A DNA stretch of 64,000 nt from the NCBI GenBank assembly GCA_905250115.1, contig CAJNOI010000088.1, positions 112,398 through 176,397 on the forward strand, in the 5' to 3' direction. Positions 34,251-46,364 of this stretch are shown one piece after another (the stretch's first letter is position 1; each line of letters begins with the position of its first letter). Source of the stretch: Adineta steineri (Eukaryota > Rotifera > Eurotatoria > Adinetida > Adinetidae). The position numbers and the translations under genes are program-made. Under the pieces are notes generated by a model. That model did no database searches and had not been told where the DNA came from. It saw nothing but the letters and a program-made list of their open reading frames with translations.

Positions 34251-34905
34251 TTAAGAAGTTAAATCTTTATAACATTGATCACAAGCACGTTGTGGTTTTT
34301 TTGATGTTGCTGCAACAACAGCTGTTTTTGATGACATTTCATACATTGAATGAAGATCATCATCATCTAGCCATCGACGTTGACTTACTTTATTTAGTTG
34401 AATCTATGTAAAAGAAGAAAAAAAAATTTTGAATAAAAAACAAATAATTTTGAAATTTTACTTGTTGACTCTGAAATTCGCGAGCCATTTCTTGTAAAGC
34501 TGCTTCTGAATTGGAATTTTTCTTAATTAATTGAGCATTTTCAGCTATAAGTTTTTCATTTTTACTCTCATTTGCTAATGATCTTTCTAATAAAACACGT
34601 CGTTCTTCTTGACTTACAGCTGAATGTGCATCCGTATCTAAAATAGAAACTGTAACACATAAACAAGAATTTATCTTATGTTCAAGTTCTGTTAATTTTA
34701 CATTCGCAGCTCTTAATTCAGTTCGTACAGTTGCTAAGTTTTCTTTTAATGCAGATAATTGCATTTCATTTTTTTTAATTTGAAATTCCAGATCATGTTT
34801 CAATGATGTCTAGAAAAATAAAATAGAATGAAAAATAAATTTTATTTCATATTTTTCTCGCTGAGTATCAACTGTCTGTGTAGTTTTAGATAATGATTCT
34901 GAAAC
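34251..34905 (-). pseudogene. RUFY-like 3' end with coiled coil but without FYVE core
   Basis: Exons 34462-34809 and 34251-34403 encode a coiled coil (KHDLEFQIKKNEMQLSALK, then ENLATVRTELRAANVKLTEL) and then [19 protein letters not shown]. The FYVE core is gone: relative to the 23.3-kb copy there is a 73-bp deletion and a nearby 1-bp insertion, a net loss of 72 bp that keeps frame to RACDQCYKDLTS. Only the last two of eight zinc cysteines remain. An earlier exon near 34866-34905 lacks a normal donor, and a second donor (before DTDAHSA) reads AT. The RUN domain is absent. It is a truncated paralogue, probably non-functional. Confidence 0.7.
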
Positions 34906-35348
34906 CTAAATGTAGAAAACATAATAGAATTAAAATACGAAAGGAAATAAAATTCAGATATGGCGTTTACGTTAGATTTACTCTTCCCGACCGACCATTC
35001 AAAAAATATCGCACCCTCGTATGCAAAATATTGCCATGTGTCTTATCACATCATATTCTTTCTGCATTTAAAATCATGAGTCATAATGTTTATTTGCTTT
35101 CACGTAAGCAAACGTATGACCTTTATAAAATTTACTAATACAATAAGACAATGACTTATTATTCATATGATTGGTAGATATGTTTTCGAAAATATGAAGT
35201 ATATATTTATATTTGAGTACATGTTCATAATACGAAGAAATAGTGAACTATTTATACTTCTATGTATATATACGATAATCGTGTTACTATGATTTAATAT
35301 TTTACAATGAATAATATTTACTTTTCACTAAATGTATTTATTGTAGAT

Positions 35349-36154
35349 ATGGGTCGTTGTGTTAAAATTCTTTTTGGAAGTTTATCCATTATAGTAGCAT
35401 TGATTGCAATTGGTATTGCATATTTAAAAATGAATGATCTTTATCGACAAAAACGTTAGTTAAAATAATATATTAATCTTTTTATAAACCTTTTTCTTAT
35501 TATTTCATAGTTTTTGCTCGATTTCTCAATAAACTTTCGGATCCAAATAATACTGCCATGATGGATATTCGATGTAATCAATTATTAAAACATTCAAATG
35601 TTAAAGGTCAAGTATTAGAAATTGGTTCTGGTACAGGAATAAATTTTCTATGTTTACATAATAATACAAATATTCAATCATATATTGGTATTGAACCTAA
35701 TATTCAAATGTATTCGTATTTTTATGATTTTATTAAACAATGGGATAAAATTCCATATGAAATTCATCTTTTAAATGATTCAGCTACAGATATGCATGAA
35801 GTTAAATCAAATAGTATTGATACAGTCATTATGACATTAGTGTTATGTAGTATTCCAGATCCATTACCAGAAAAAGTTCTCCTTGAAGTTCATCGTATAT
35901 TAAAACCAGGTGGAAAATTTATTTTCTTCGAACATACATCTGCTAATTATGAAGCTGATCCGTTTATTTATGGATTTCAAAGAATGATTGAACCCGTATG
36001 GGCTATTATTGGTGATGGTTGTCGATTCAAACCAATAACAAATTATTTTGATGCAATGAAAAATGTTTATTCAAAAGTTGAATATCAACATAGTGATATG
36101 CCAACTCCACTTTTCTTTATTAAAGATGCTGTTAAAGGACAATTAATTAAATGA
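35349..36154 (+). CDS. METTL7/TMT1-like membrane-associated SAM methyltransferase
   Basis: Two exons (35349-35454, 35511-36154) encode 249 aa. An N-terminal hydrophobic helix, ILFGSLSIIVALIAIGIAYL, would anchor it to the ER or lipid-droplet membrane as in METTL7A/B, which methylate thiols. The methyltransferase fold shows motif I VLEIGSGTGINF, a post-I acidic residue at GIEPN, and motif IV/V DTVIMTLVLCSIPDPLPEKV. VHRILKPGGKFIFFEH and the METTL7-type ending WAIIGDGCRFKPIT follow. A TTTATTGTAG acceptor lies two bases before the ATG, suggesting trans-splicing. The family is firm; the substrate is inferred. Confidence 0.88.
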
Positions 36155-36254
36155 AATTTTATTTCAATTTTTCGTTCAACTGTTTTTGTTTTCTATTACT
36201 AAAAAAAACGTTTAGAATAGATGTTCATAAATAATCTATAGTCATAAATTTACG

Positions 36255-36467
36255 AAGGAACCATCCGACGTATCAAAAAGCTTCAGAGAATATGTGTGCA
36301 AGTTGAGCTATCAACTTACGTCAGAAGCTGATTTTATGCTAATAGACCCATATCGCGGGAATTCATAACTTACACCCACATTCTCTTAGGCTTTTCTGGT
36401 TTATAGACTCCCTACTTATGGACAAAATTTAAGCTCTAAAGCTTTTTGATACCGCAGGTGGTTCCTT
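36255..36467. mobile_element. MITE with about 30-bp imperfect terminal inverted repeats
   Basis: The left end AAGGAACCATCCGACGTATC, continuing into AAAAAGCTT, is mirrored at the right end by AAGCTTTTTGATACCGCAGG followed by TGGTTCCTT. The interior (about 150 bp) has a small hairpin AAGTTGAGCTATCAACTT and no coding capacity. No clear target duplication was found, so the superfamily is open. Confidence 0.7.
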
Positions 36468-37289
36468 TTTTAGTTAACACTAAATATAAAAGAATGTATA
36501 AATCATTTGCATGATTCGTAATAAAATGTGAACACATCTATTTATAAGTATGATAATCATATCGAGTAATGCAAACATTGTCATTAGATTATACAACATT
36601 TGAATGCTAAAGATTCAAGGAATTTTCGAGATATTATACACTGAACATTTTGATCATCGTTAGTATGATCCCTCTATTCCTTTCACTATAAACTACTTTT
36701 AATAAGTGATTTTAACAAAATTTTGCTTGTTTATTATTTTATAAATTAATCTCAAGTATGAAAAACAACCATTCCACAATTAGATCAAATTATATACTCT
36801 CTATTACAGTCCTTTTTTATGTTCATTAGTTGAATGGGTGCATCACGTAGAATAAATACGACTTGTAAAAAATTGAAAAACAACATTTTATATAATAAAA
36901 AATAGACTACAGTAATTTATTGAAATAAATTATCAACAGTTGTAAGATTTTCCAAAATAGCGACTATGAATATATAAACTAAAATAAACACTTTTTTTGT
37001 TTTTGTCTAATCTACCATTAAGTTATTTATCATTGCGTGATGGTATTAAAAGAATTATTAATATAAAATACGTCACCTTTTTTCTATACTTAATTATATA
37101 GAATCTATTGTTGTTTAAGACTACGTAGAAAAATCATCTCCGTATTTATTTACTGATTTTTCCAGTTACTTCACATCACATACACTTAATTTCCTTGTAT
37201 CAAAAAAGACATTACTTTTTCGAAAGTTATATTTAGATGTATATATTTAATTGAATAAAATATACAGTAATTCAAATGTCTATAAACAA
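36468..37289. other. Intergenic region, MITE to GPCR 3' end
   Basis: About 820 bp of AT-rich DNA, presumably including the GPCR 3' UTR. No gene was seen. Confidence 0.35.
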
Positions 37290-38700
37290 TCATAAGTTTT
37301 CTAACTTTTGTGATGATACATCCCATTTTCTAATGCAAGGTGCTGAACGTGATGCATGACGAGGACTACCATGATTTTGTTGATCACTTATTGATGATGC
37401 ACCTAATGTAGTTGATCGATTTATTCGTCTCGATTGAATATGTTGCTGTTGATGTTGTAAACTTAATGTAATTAATCGTCGACTACTATTCGTATTGACT
37501 GGTTCATTCCAATTAACCCAAAATAAAAGAAATATCCATGGATCTATTGACGATGGTGCTACAGCTGCTCCACCAGCTAAAGCTAGTATCAAATCCGAAG
37601 GTTTTCGACCAGTATAAGCAATATATAATTCAAGACAATAATATGGTGCACCAAATAAAATCATAAATAGAACAAGTACAATAATCTAAATAGATAAAAT
37701 GTATAATTTAAGAAAATATATATATATATATATTCTTCTTACCATACGAAATGTTTTTGATCGAGCTTTTGCATATGTATTTATTCGTTTTAATCGTATA
37801 GTATAATCACTAAACGATGAACGACTTGATGATGAATTTCTAACGGTTTTATAATTCATTATGTTTGTAAATGTTATCATTTTCTTTTTCCATGACGATG
37901 AACAACAATTTGATGATGATTGTTTATTCGTTGACCATTCTTGTTGATCATGTTCTCGACATAATAATTTAACAAAAATTAATGCATAACAAAAGACCAG
38001 AACAAGAAATGGCATAAAGTAGACCACCAGTGAAATAAATGTTAAATAAATACGACGTAGTGTAGGAGTTGATTGATGATTAAATACAGCGGTACAATAA
38101 CGAACAGAACCATTGACATGTAAATGAAATAGAAATGCATTTGGTGTTGACAAGAGACCGGCAAGTACCCAGGCACCACCACATAAATAGAGTACCTAAA
38201 AATATATATATATAATTGAATTCTAATAATTTGATTAGTTTTTGTCTATGAGACTTACACGAATTTGTCCAGCTTTTAATGGAGTTACTATAGCAATACA
38301 ACGATCAATTGCCATTGCAACAACAATATATGTTGATGAAAGTATTGAAAAACTTTGAAAAAATTTTACAATTCGACCTAAATAAAATTATAATTTTGCT
38401 TTTTTTTTAGATATTTAATAACATACAAACTAAATCATTAAATGGCCATTGTCGATTTGTTTGAAGTTCCCAATATATTTGTATACCAGTAGCAAATATA
38501 TAAACAGATACATTGGCAATAATTAAATTAAGAATAAGTGTACATATACGAGCTGATCGTTTATTAAATCGTGTATAACGTATTAACCATATTAAAACTA
38601 ATGAACAACCAGCTAAACCAACGAAAAAAAGTGTAGACAAAAGAATTAATCGAGTATGTCGAAGATCACGACTTGAATCGTAGGTTGTATTTGTCGTCAT
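37290..38700 (-). CDS. Rhodopsin-family GPCR, vasopressin/CCAP/GnRH-receptor-like
   Basis: Four exons (38427-38700, 38259-38377, 37743-38195, 37290-37685) encode 413 aa with seven hydrophobic segments. TM3 ends MAIDRCIAIVTPL, so the usual DRY is DRC. TM5 is VVYFMPFLVLVFCYALIFV, TM6 MILFGAPYYCLELYI, and TM7 SIDPWIFLLFW, where NPxxY is DPWIF. The paired extracellular cysteines (LVCRIVKFFQ before TM3 and VRYCTAVF in loop 2) are present. CRIVKFFQ, STYIVVAMAIDR and a PWIF-type TM7 point to the peptide receptor group with vasopressin, CCAP, NPS and GnRH/corazonin receptors. A basic, Ser-rich third loop and a His/Gln-rich tail follow. The ligand cannot be read from sequence. Confidence 0.87.
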
Positions 38701-41700
38701 TGATTATCTATATAATATAATAGAATTTATATTTTCAAATGACACGTCTTTCTATTATTAACATGCATTTATATTAAAAGGAAAAAGAAAATATATAGAG
38801 TATTAGTAGATGACATCAACTAGAAAATACTATCTAGTTTTTAATGTAACAAACTATAGAAAAAGTAGAATAGTTTACAAATATTTTCCTTTCTATTTTT
38901 CTACAATAACATAAAACTAAGGAACAAAGTAGTATTAAAAATTTAAATATAGATATTTATTTAAAAACGACGCAGTTACTAAAAACGTACTTCATATGGA
39001 ATTTTTTGTTCTTGTATGAATGCTCATTTACTGATCAAGCATACATTACAATAGAGCGCAAATGGAATGAGAGAATTTCATTGTCATCAATACTTAATAG
39101 AAAAAAAACAGGAATGAAAAACGGCAAGATATTTATTACTGTTCCGGTCGTTTCTTTTTTTTTCTCTATTTAATTATTTTGACTGTTAAATGGCAATTAT
39201 AGACGTATACTCAATCCGTTAAAACTACGATGTAAATCGCCTGCGGAACTCAAGTATTCTTCTTATTTTACAACTGCCCTCCAAGTGTAAATAAGTTACT
39301 ATTTAATCTCTATGAATATCATAGGTTTTTCATGATTTTCAACGAAATATAGTCGACTATCAATTGCGTGCTAATGGAATGCATGCAACATCATTAATTG
39401 ATGTCAATACGCATCATAAAATGATGCACGAAGATAAAAAAGAAAAAGTGTAGGCTTTAGTTTTATATAATAAAGAAAAAGAAAAGAATGAACATAAAAA
39501 AAAATAACTCATCATTTCTTCTGTTTCTATTAATTATCGAGTTCATAACAAATGTATAATTATACTTATTAGAATTGAAAGGTTTCAATTATAACAGTCG
39601 ACAAGTAGAAGTTTGTTTTTTTTCTTTTCTGGATCGAGGTTCAATATCATGCGCAAGTATATTAATATTCAATAGGATTCTTCAATCAAAAAAACAACAA
39701 GATATACTTGAAATACTTTAAAGTATAAAAGATTTTTTGTTTGAATTAAGTAAATTTGTGTATCTGGAAATGAAACAAACTACTCATTGAATGTACTTAT
39801 GAAAAAAGAAGAAGAAGGGAAAAAGATATTTCCTGTTTTCTTAATAAATAACTTTTTGTTTTTATGAACGATCTCGAAATAGAGAATGTAATATTCTATC
39901 ACTTATCTAATTTTTGTTATTTGATCCAAAAATTTAAATTAAGCTATTAAACATATGACTTCATTAAAAGAATAAAGTAATTATGCACGTCTGTTTTGTC
40001 CTTTAATAAATGTTAAAAACTATAAGATCACATATATGTAATTACACAGATATCTTTACACTTCCTGACATCGATATTATGTTACATCTATATGCACATT
40101 GGCAATTGTTTTTTTAGTTCTTTAATGATAATATCGATTTCAAAGTTCCTGAAGTTTTTATTTCATAATTATTATTGTTATATTTAGAAACATCATGAAA
40201 GAAGTGCAGATGTATCCGATCATATTCTTAAAAGTCAGACAGATCTTTTGTAATATTTACCACTGATTACTTCATCAAAATATCCTACGAAAATATCCCG
40301 GAAGGTAAGGAAGTGAAGAATATTCATCTGCATAAATTATCATAAGATTTTCTTGATTATTCTTTACATTTTATAATGACATGATATCATTAACGTTAGG
40401 AAATAAATGAAGATGACTTTTATTCATTTATACGAAGTGGATCAAAGTTACTCTATCTTACAAAAACTTGAATGTTTCCACTAGGACTGGAGCAAACGAG
40501 TTGATTGTTTTTCACTGAAATTAACATTTACATCGGGAAGAAAAATATCCAATCTATTCGTAAGAGCTATAGTGGAGATATTCAATTATTTTGTATGGTA
40601 AAGTGACTTTTGGCTAGTCCTGAACTATTGTAATTGAGTATTCATCATTTGGAGGTGAATGCATTGTAAAAGATTGGCGAGGTATTTTTTAATTAACTAT
40701 ATCCACGTATGTCGAATTCTGTAAGAAACTTGATGAACTCTCTCTTTTCAGCATTTCATTTGCAGATATACTAATAATTTGACAGTTCAAAGTACTTGCG
40801 CAACAAAAAGAATTACACGATTTTATACTTTGTGATCTCTATTATTATATTGGACTGTTGAGTACACTTTCATTTGTTTTAATACTCTATTTTGAGAGCA
40901 AAATATATATGTTCGATTATTTCTAACACTTTTGGTCATGAATGATATAAAGTTAATAAGTCTAAAAATAAATAATTAATTCTTTTCTAGATCGACTATA
41001 TTTCGTGTTAATTTAACAGGAATTGCATACTGATCAGATGAAGCCTGGTTTAATTATAAGAAAGATAATAATACTAAAAAATCTGGGTATTTTAACGGAT
41101 ATTTTTGTCTATTATAATGATCAAACAAGAAGTTTTGTTAAATTTCACATTTGTAATTGTGTACCAAGTCATGTTCAATACAATACTGACTTTTTTTCCT
41201 CGATTGTTTAAAATATATGTGCTTCCTCTAATAATCCTACAAGTCAAAGACAAGAATAGAACTAAAGGGTCGACTCTGTGTCTAAGTGCTTGTTCTAAAA
41301 AAAGACTAATAATAACATTGATCGAGGCGATGTTTCTATACATCCGCATCCTGTGACTCGTCACACATATAGATATGACCTTATCCTATGCTAATTTTTG
41401 ACAACAAGAGTTATTATTAAAATTTTTCTCTATTACATGATAATCAACAGATATATAATTTTAAGCTTCTTTAAATATATACATCTGGTGTTATTCTTGT
41501 TTGTATTTTTCAAATATAGTTTGTGGTATTTCGCTTTAAACAACAATATATCAAACAGAATATTCATATATCGATTACTGATGTCTATATCAATGAACAA
41601 CCGTATTCTTCAATAATTAGAATTAAACTATAATAATCGAAAGTCTCTATTCCATTATGATTTAACTTGTAATACAATCAATATGCCCTCAAAAAATTTT

Positions 41701-42374
41701 TTTACTAAGATAGACGTTAACCAGATACGTTCTTCCTACGTTGAAATTATTTTTGTTATTCATTAAGTAAGATATTCCTGTAATGACTATAATTTAGTCT
41801 GAAAACAAGCCACATATATATATAATTAATACGAAGGCTTTGCGAATAAAATGAATGATTATGTTTCTTTCATCTAAATCATGATTAAAAGTGAACAAGG
41901 ACAAATGTGATTCAATAAGCAATGTACTGCCTAATCTTTCGTACACTTTTCGTATGCAATAAAAAACAAATTCACGGAATATTTATAACAAAAAACTAGA
42001 TCTGCCATTTTTATTAATGAAAAAAAATAGTATAAAAATTCACGAAATTGAAAGAAAAAAAAATTTGTCACACTTTTTCTTTACATACAAAGGTAACATT
42101 TTACTTTTTGTTAAAATGTACAATTCAGTTCGAATAGCAATATTTATTATTTGTTTGTATACATTTTTATTGGATACTCATGAGTAACATCTATTTTTTT
42201 GGTTTCACATTTACCTATTTCCGTAGTTGAAAATAGTATTCTACCTGTTTTTGATATATTGTTACGCTTCACTGAAGCTCTATGTATTCACATTGAAATA
42301 TAAAGAACAGTGTAATATACATATTGATATAGTTTTACATATATATATATTCATTTTGAAGGTGCGAATAGAAA
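38701..42374. other. Large intergenic region (3.7 kb)
   Basis: AT-rich, with many short frames of low information and no recognisable domain, RNA gene or repeat array. It includes the GPCR promoter side and the upstream region of the small gene at 42375. Confidence 0.45.
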
Positions 42375-42605
42375 ATGGCTCACTTACTTGCACTTGGAGC
42401 TGCTACATATCTTGGGGTTGTAGCTGCACGACGAGTACATACAGCTTATGGTCAGACAAAAGAAGAAATGTATGCTCGACAAGCAAATCCGAATTATTAT
42501 AATCAACCATATAGCAATTATCCACCAGAACAGAGTTATCCACAATATTCAGCCGCACCTTATCATCACAGTTCTCATCATGGACATTCTTATAATTATC
42601 GTTAA
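42375..42605 (+). CDS. Small orphan protein, hydrophobic N-terminus and Tyr/Pro/His-rich tail (76 aa)
   Basis: Starts MAHLLALGAATYLGVVAARR, a short hydrophobic helix followed by two Arg, then a low-complexity tail (NPNYYNQPYSNYPPEQSYP, YHHSSHHGHSYNYR). An acceptor-like TTCATTTTGAAG lies 15 bases before the ATG. AATAAA at 42664-42669 would serve as polyadenylation signal only 12 bases from the stop codon of MCCC2 on the other strand, so the 3' UTRs overlap. I do not recognise the family. A signal-anchored or membrane-associated peptide is likely. Composition and context support a real gene, but homology is unproven. Confidence 0.5.
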   Translation: MAHLLALGAATYLGVVAARRVHTAYGQTKEEMYARQANPNYYNQPYSNYPPEQSYPQYSAAPYHHSSHHGHSYNYR

Positions 42606-42680
42606 TGTTTATTTTTGTGAAATTAGCTTTTGTTTCTTCATAAAAAAATTTTATTTCGAGAAAAATAAAGACAAAACATG

Positions 42681-45600
42681 TTACATTCGGAAAATACCAA
42701 AACGTGTTTCAGGTATAGGAGCATTAAGTGACGCACTAAGACTAAGAGCTAAAACAAGTCGTGTATCTAATGGATCAATAACACCATCATCCCAAAGACG
42801 TGCTGATGAATAATATGGTGAACCTTCATGTTCATATTTACTTAAAATAGGGTCACGAATTGCTTGTTCTTCTTCTTTGGTAAACTAGAGAAGAAGAGAA
42901 AAAAAGATTGAATCGTTATAATAATTCAAATGATTTATTCACTTTTTGGCCTTGTCTTTTACGTTGTTCAGCAGTAATTTGTGTAAGAACTTGAGCGGCT
43001 TGTTCACCACCCATTACTGATATTCTTGCATTTGGCCACATATATAAAAATCTTGGACTAAATAACAAAAAAAGATAAATTTTTTTTCCTTAAAATTAAT
43101 TTTCTTTTACCTATATGATCGTCCAGCCATACCGTAATTACCTGCTCCGTAACTTCCTATTAAATAAGTTCGTCTTAAAATTATATAGAATAGTATTTAA
43201 AAAAAATATACCTCCAATAAGGACAGTTATTTTTGGTACTTGAGCGCAAGCGACAGCATTGACTAATTTTGCTCCATTTTTTGCAATACCACCAGCTTCA
43301 GCTTCACGTCCAACCATAAAACCTATGAATAGATTTATTTCGATTTTTTTGTTATTTGAATAGGACTATATATGAATTTTACCGGTAATATTTTGTAAAA
43401 ATAATAATGGAATTTTTTGTTGACAACATAATTGAATAAAATGTGCACCTTTAAGAGCAGATTCTGAGAAGAGAACTCCATTATTAGCTAAAATACCAAC
43501 TGGATAACCATGAATATGAGCAAAACCTAATAAAATAAATCATCAATGATATTTTTTGCTAAAACATATTTCATGATTATTTACCAGTAACAAGTGATTC
43601 TCCATATAATTGTTTGAATTCATCAAATTCACTTCCATCAACAATACGAGCAATAACCTTACGAGAAACAATATTTAAATATAAATCAAAATTAAAAGTA
43701 AATATATAGTTGCCATACTTCTCGAACATCATATACTTGCTTGAGATTATCACCTACTATACCATATATTTCTTCTGCTGGATAAAGAGGTTCAACAGTT
43801 GGTTTCATAACAACCTTGAATATGAATTAGAAATAGAGATAGAAGAGTTTCTAGAAATTTTAACAAACTTGTTGAGATTTATTATAATTGAGATTTGAAA
43901 CAATACGTCTTGTTAAATGCAAAGCATGAGCATCATCCATTGCAATATAATCTGTTACACCGGATTGACTATATTTATTAGCTTATTGTTAAATTAGCTT
44001 TTTTAATAAGAGATAAAAATTACTAACCGACAATGAAGATCACCACCACCAAGATCTTCTGCTGATACAACTTCACCGGTAGCTGCTTTAACTAAAGGTG
44101 GACCAGCAAGAAATATAGTTCCTTGTTTACGAACGATGATTGATTGATCAGCCATAGAAGGAACTAAATTCAAAATAACATTTCATATATACTCATAAAG
44201 AAACAAGTTCTTAAATTGTATTCGATTTTCTAAAACTCGTATGAATCAATTTCGAAAAAGATTCATCGTAATCGTATCGCTATGAATGATTATTTTTCAT
44301 AATTCAACGTACCGTAAGCACCACCAGCTGTGCAACTACCCATAACAACAGCAATCTAAATTTTAAAAGAATAAATTCAATTATATTATTGATTCTCTGT
44401 TTTACTCACTTGTGGTATGCCTAAAGCACTCATTGTTGCTTGATTGTAAAATGTACGTCCAAAATGTTCTTTATCGGGAAATACATCTGCTTGACGAGGT
44501 AAATTAGCACCTCCACTATCAACTAAAAATACAGAAATTTGTATTAATTCATTGGTATAATTATCTATAATACCAAGATAAATGCATGGTAATCGATTTT
44601 CTCTTGCTATTTCTTGAGCACGTAATTGTTTTTTTATTGTTATTGGATAAAATGAACCACCTTTAACAGTTGCATCATTCGCTATGATTATACATTCTCG
44701 TCTAAATAAAAATTTCGTTATAAAATGTAAATATATATATGTATATTATTTACCCTTCAACTTGTCCAATTCCAGTAATAATACCAGCAGCAGGAACCTC
44801 TTCACCATCATATAATAAATGTCCAGCTAATTGTGAGAGCTCAAGGAATGGTGTACTATTATTTTCATTTTATAAAAAATTAATTAAAACTTCAAATTAA
44901 AAATAAAGTCACAAACTTTGGATCAACTAATTTATCAATACGATCTCTCGCCAATAATTTATTTTTTGATGTATGACGTTTCCGAGCTTCTTCATTACCG
45001 CCAAGAGTAATACGTTTTGCAACAGTTTTTAATTCATTTACAGTTTTAGTCATGGCTGCATAATTACTCTATAAAAGAAGAACAAAACAAAATTTTCTCT
45101 CACAGAAACAAACTTTTTGAAGATCGGCCGAAACTACAATTGATCTATATATATATATCATTATTTATCAATGTCAAATTTTCGTTTAGAAATTATCTTT
45201 TAGGATAATAGTTTCTGTTACCAGCAGAAGTGTGGGATTTAGTCACGGTTTTAAATAGAGCTAAAAATATAAATACATTTCCTACAATACGAAGGTCACC
45301 GTCGGACTGATCAAATACTTTAAATTCGGAAGTAAAACAAATGGTTCGAAGTTAATTATAAAATAAATCAAGGATATTTATATGTTAGGATCAAATATCT
45401 AGCTCAAAATAGTTAGCCTGAATGTTTATAGTTATACAAGATCATATACGTATATCTTTAATGCTGTAATTATTTTCTGTTAATCCTTAACTCTTCTATT
45501 GAATTATCAGCTGATCGTACAAATCAAGCTTGACCCAAAAAAAGGTGCGTATTAAAGGGTTTTTTTTTGTATTATGAATTAAATCGAAAATAAAAACTAC

Positions 45601-45732
45601 CTTATAAACATCTGATTGTGGATCACATGTTGTTGGTAATTGATTATAATTATTTACCGCAGATGATAACGAACGATAATATTGTATTCGATTTATTGAT
45701 GTTCGTTTTAGAATTGATAATAAATATTTCAT
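42681..45732 (-). CDS. MCCC2: Methylcrotonoyl-CoA carboxylase beta chain, mitochondrial
   Basis: The carboxyltransferase subunit of leucine catabolism, acting in the mitochondrial matrix with biotinylated MCCC1. Fifteen exons: 45601-45732, 44917-45068, 44754-44855, 44574-44701, 44410-44522, 44313-44355, 44028-44163, 43869-43968, 43719-43814, 43585-43657, 43383-43526, 43212-43322, 43111-43156, 42943-43057, 42681-42884. They join in phase to 564 aa (human 563). The first exon encodes an Arg/Ser-rich presequence ([20 protein letters not shown]). Conserved motifs: [79 protein letters not shown], and the terminal FGIFRM. Intron 1 is about 530 bp. Intron 4 (44523-44573) is 51 nt and has no in-frame stop. 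Confidence 0.96.
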
Positions 45733-45989
45733 ATTTATTCTGTGTTAGTTTTTATTTTTCTATATATATATATATAATATCTCTAGAATGATTGACAAGA
45801 TTTTTTTATTTTATGTTGTTACTGTTAATGTTGTTTTTTTATTTTTATTTGATATGAACAAAACAAAGATCAACAATAAAAAGACGAAGAAAAGACAAAA
45901 TAATATATTTTTTGATGTTAGAATATCTATATGTCATTTCTTCATTGTTGAAAGAAATTGTTTGTTTATTTTTGTTGTAATGTATGGAT

Positions 45990-46364
45990 TTATGAATCGG
46001 CAACTGTTACTTCAACATCTACACCAGGTTCAATACTAATTGATGTAATTTGTTTAACAATTTCCGATTTTGAATGTAAATCAACGACACGTTTATGGAT
46101 ACGCATTTGAAAACGATCCCATGTTTTTGAACCTTCACCACATGGTGTTTTACGTGTTGTTATACGTAAAACTTTTGTTGGCATACGAACTGGTCCTTTA
46201 ACACGAATTTCTTCATCTTTAGCCTTTTGAATTAAATCAGCACAGACTTTTTCAAGTGATTTGACATTTCGAGATGTTAATGTGATACGAATTTTATATT
46301 CTTGTTGTTCACCAGCACCAGCTTGAGCTGGAATTTTACCGCTCGTTGGATCTTTAGTTGCCAT
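45990..46364 (-). CDS. RPS20: Ribosomal protein uS10 (S20e)
   Basis: A small-subunit ribosomal protein of 124 aa from an uninterrupted frame. Conserved stretches: [59 protein letters not shown], and [16 protein letters not shown]. The N-terminal extension is about five residues longer than in vertebrates. It lies 258 bp upstream of the MCCC2 start on the same strand. Confidence 0.97.
   Translation of the reverse strand: MATKDPTSGKIPAQAGAGEQQEYKIRITLTSRNVKSLEKVCADLIQKAKDEEIRVKGPVRMPTKVLRITTRKTPCGEGSKTWDRFQMRIHKRVVDLHSKSEIVKQITSISIEPGVDVEVTVADS

Noticed and set aside
38701-42374. Short ORFs such as 41023-41211, 41092-41364 and 41398-41616
   Set aside because: No splice logic, no domain and AT-driven composition; not supported as genes.
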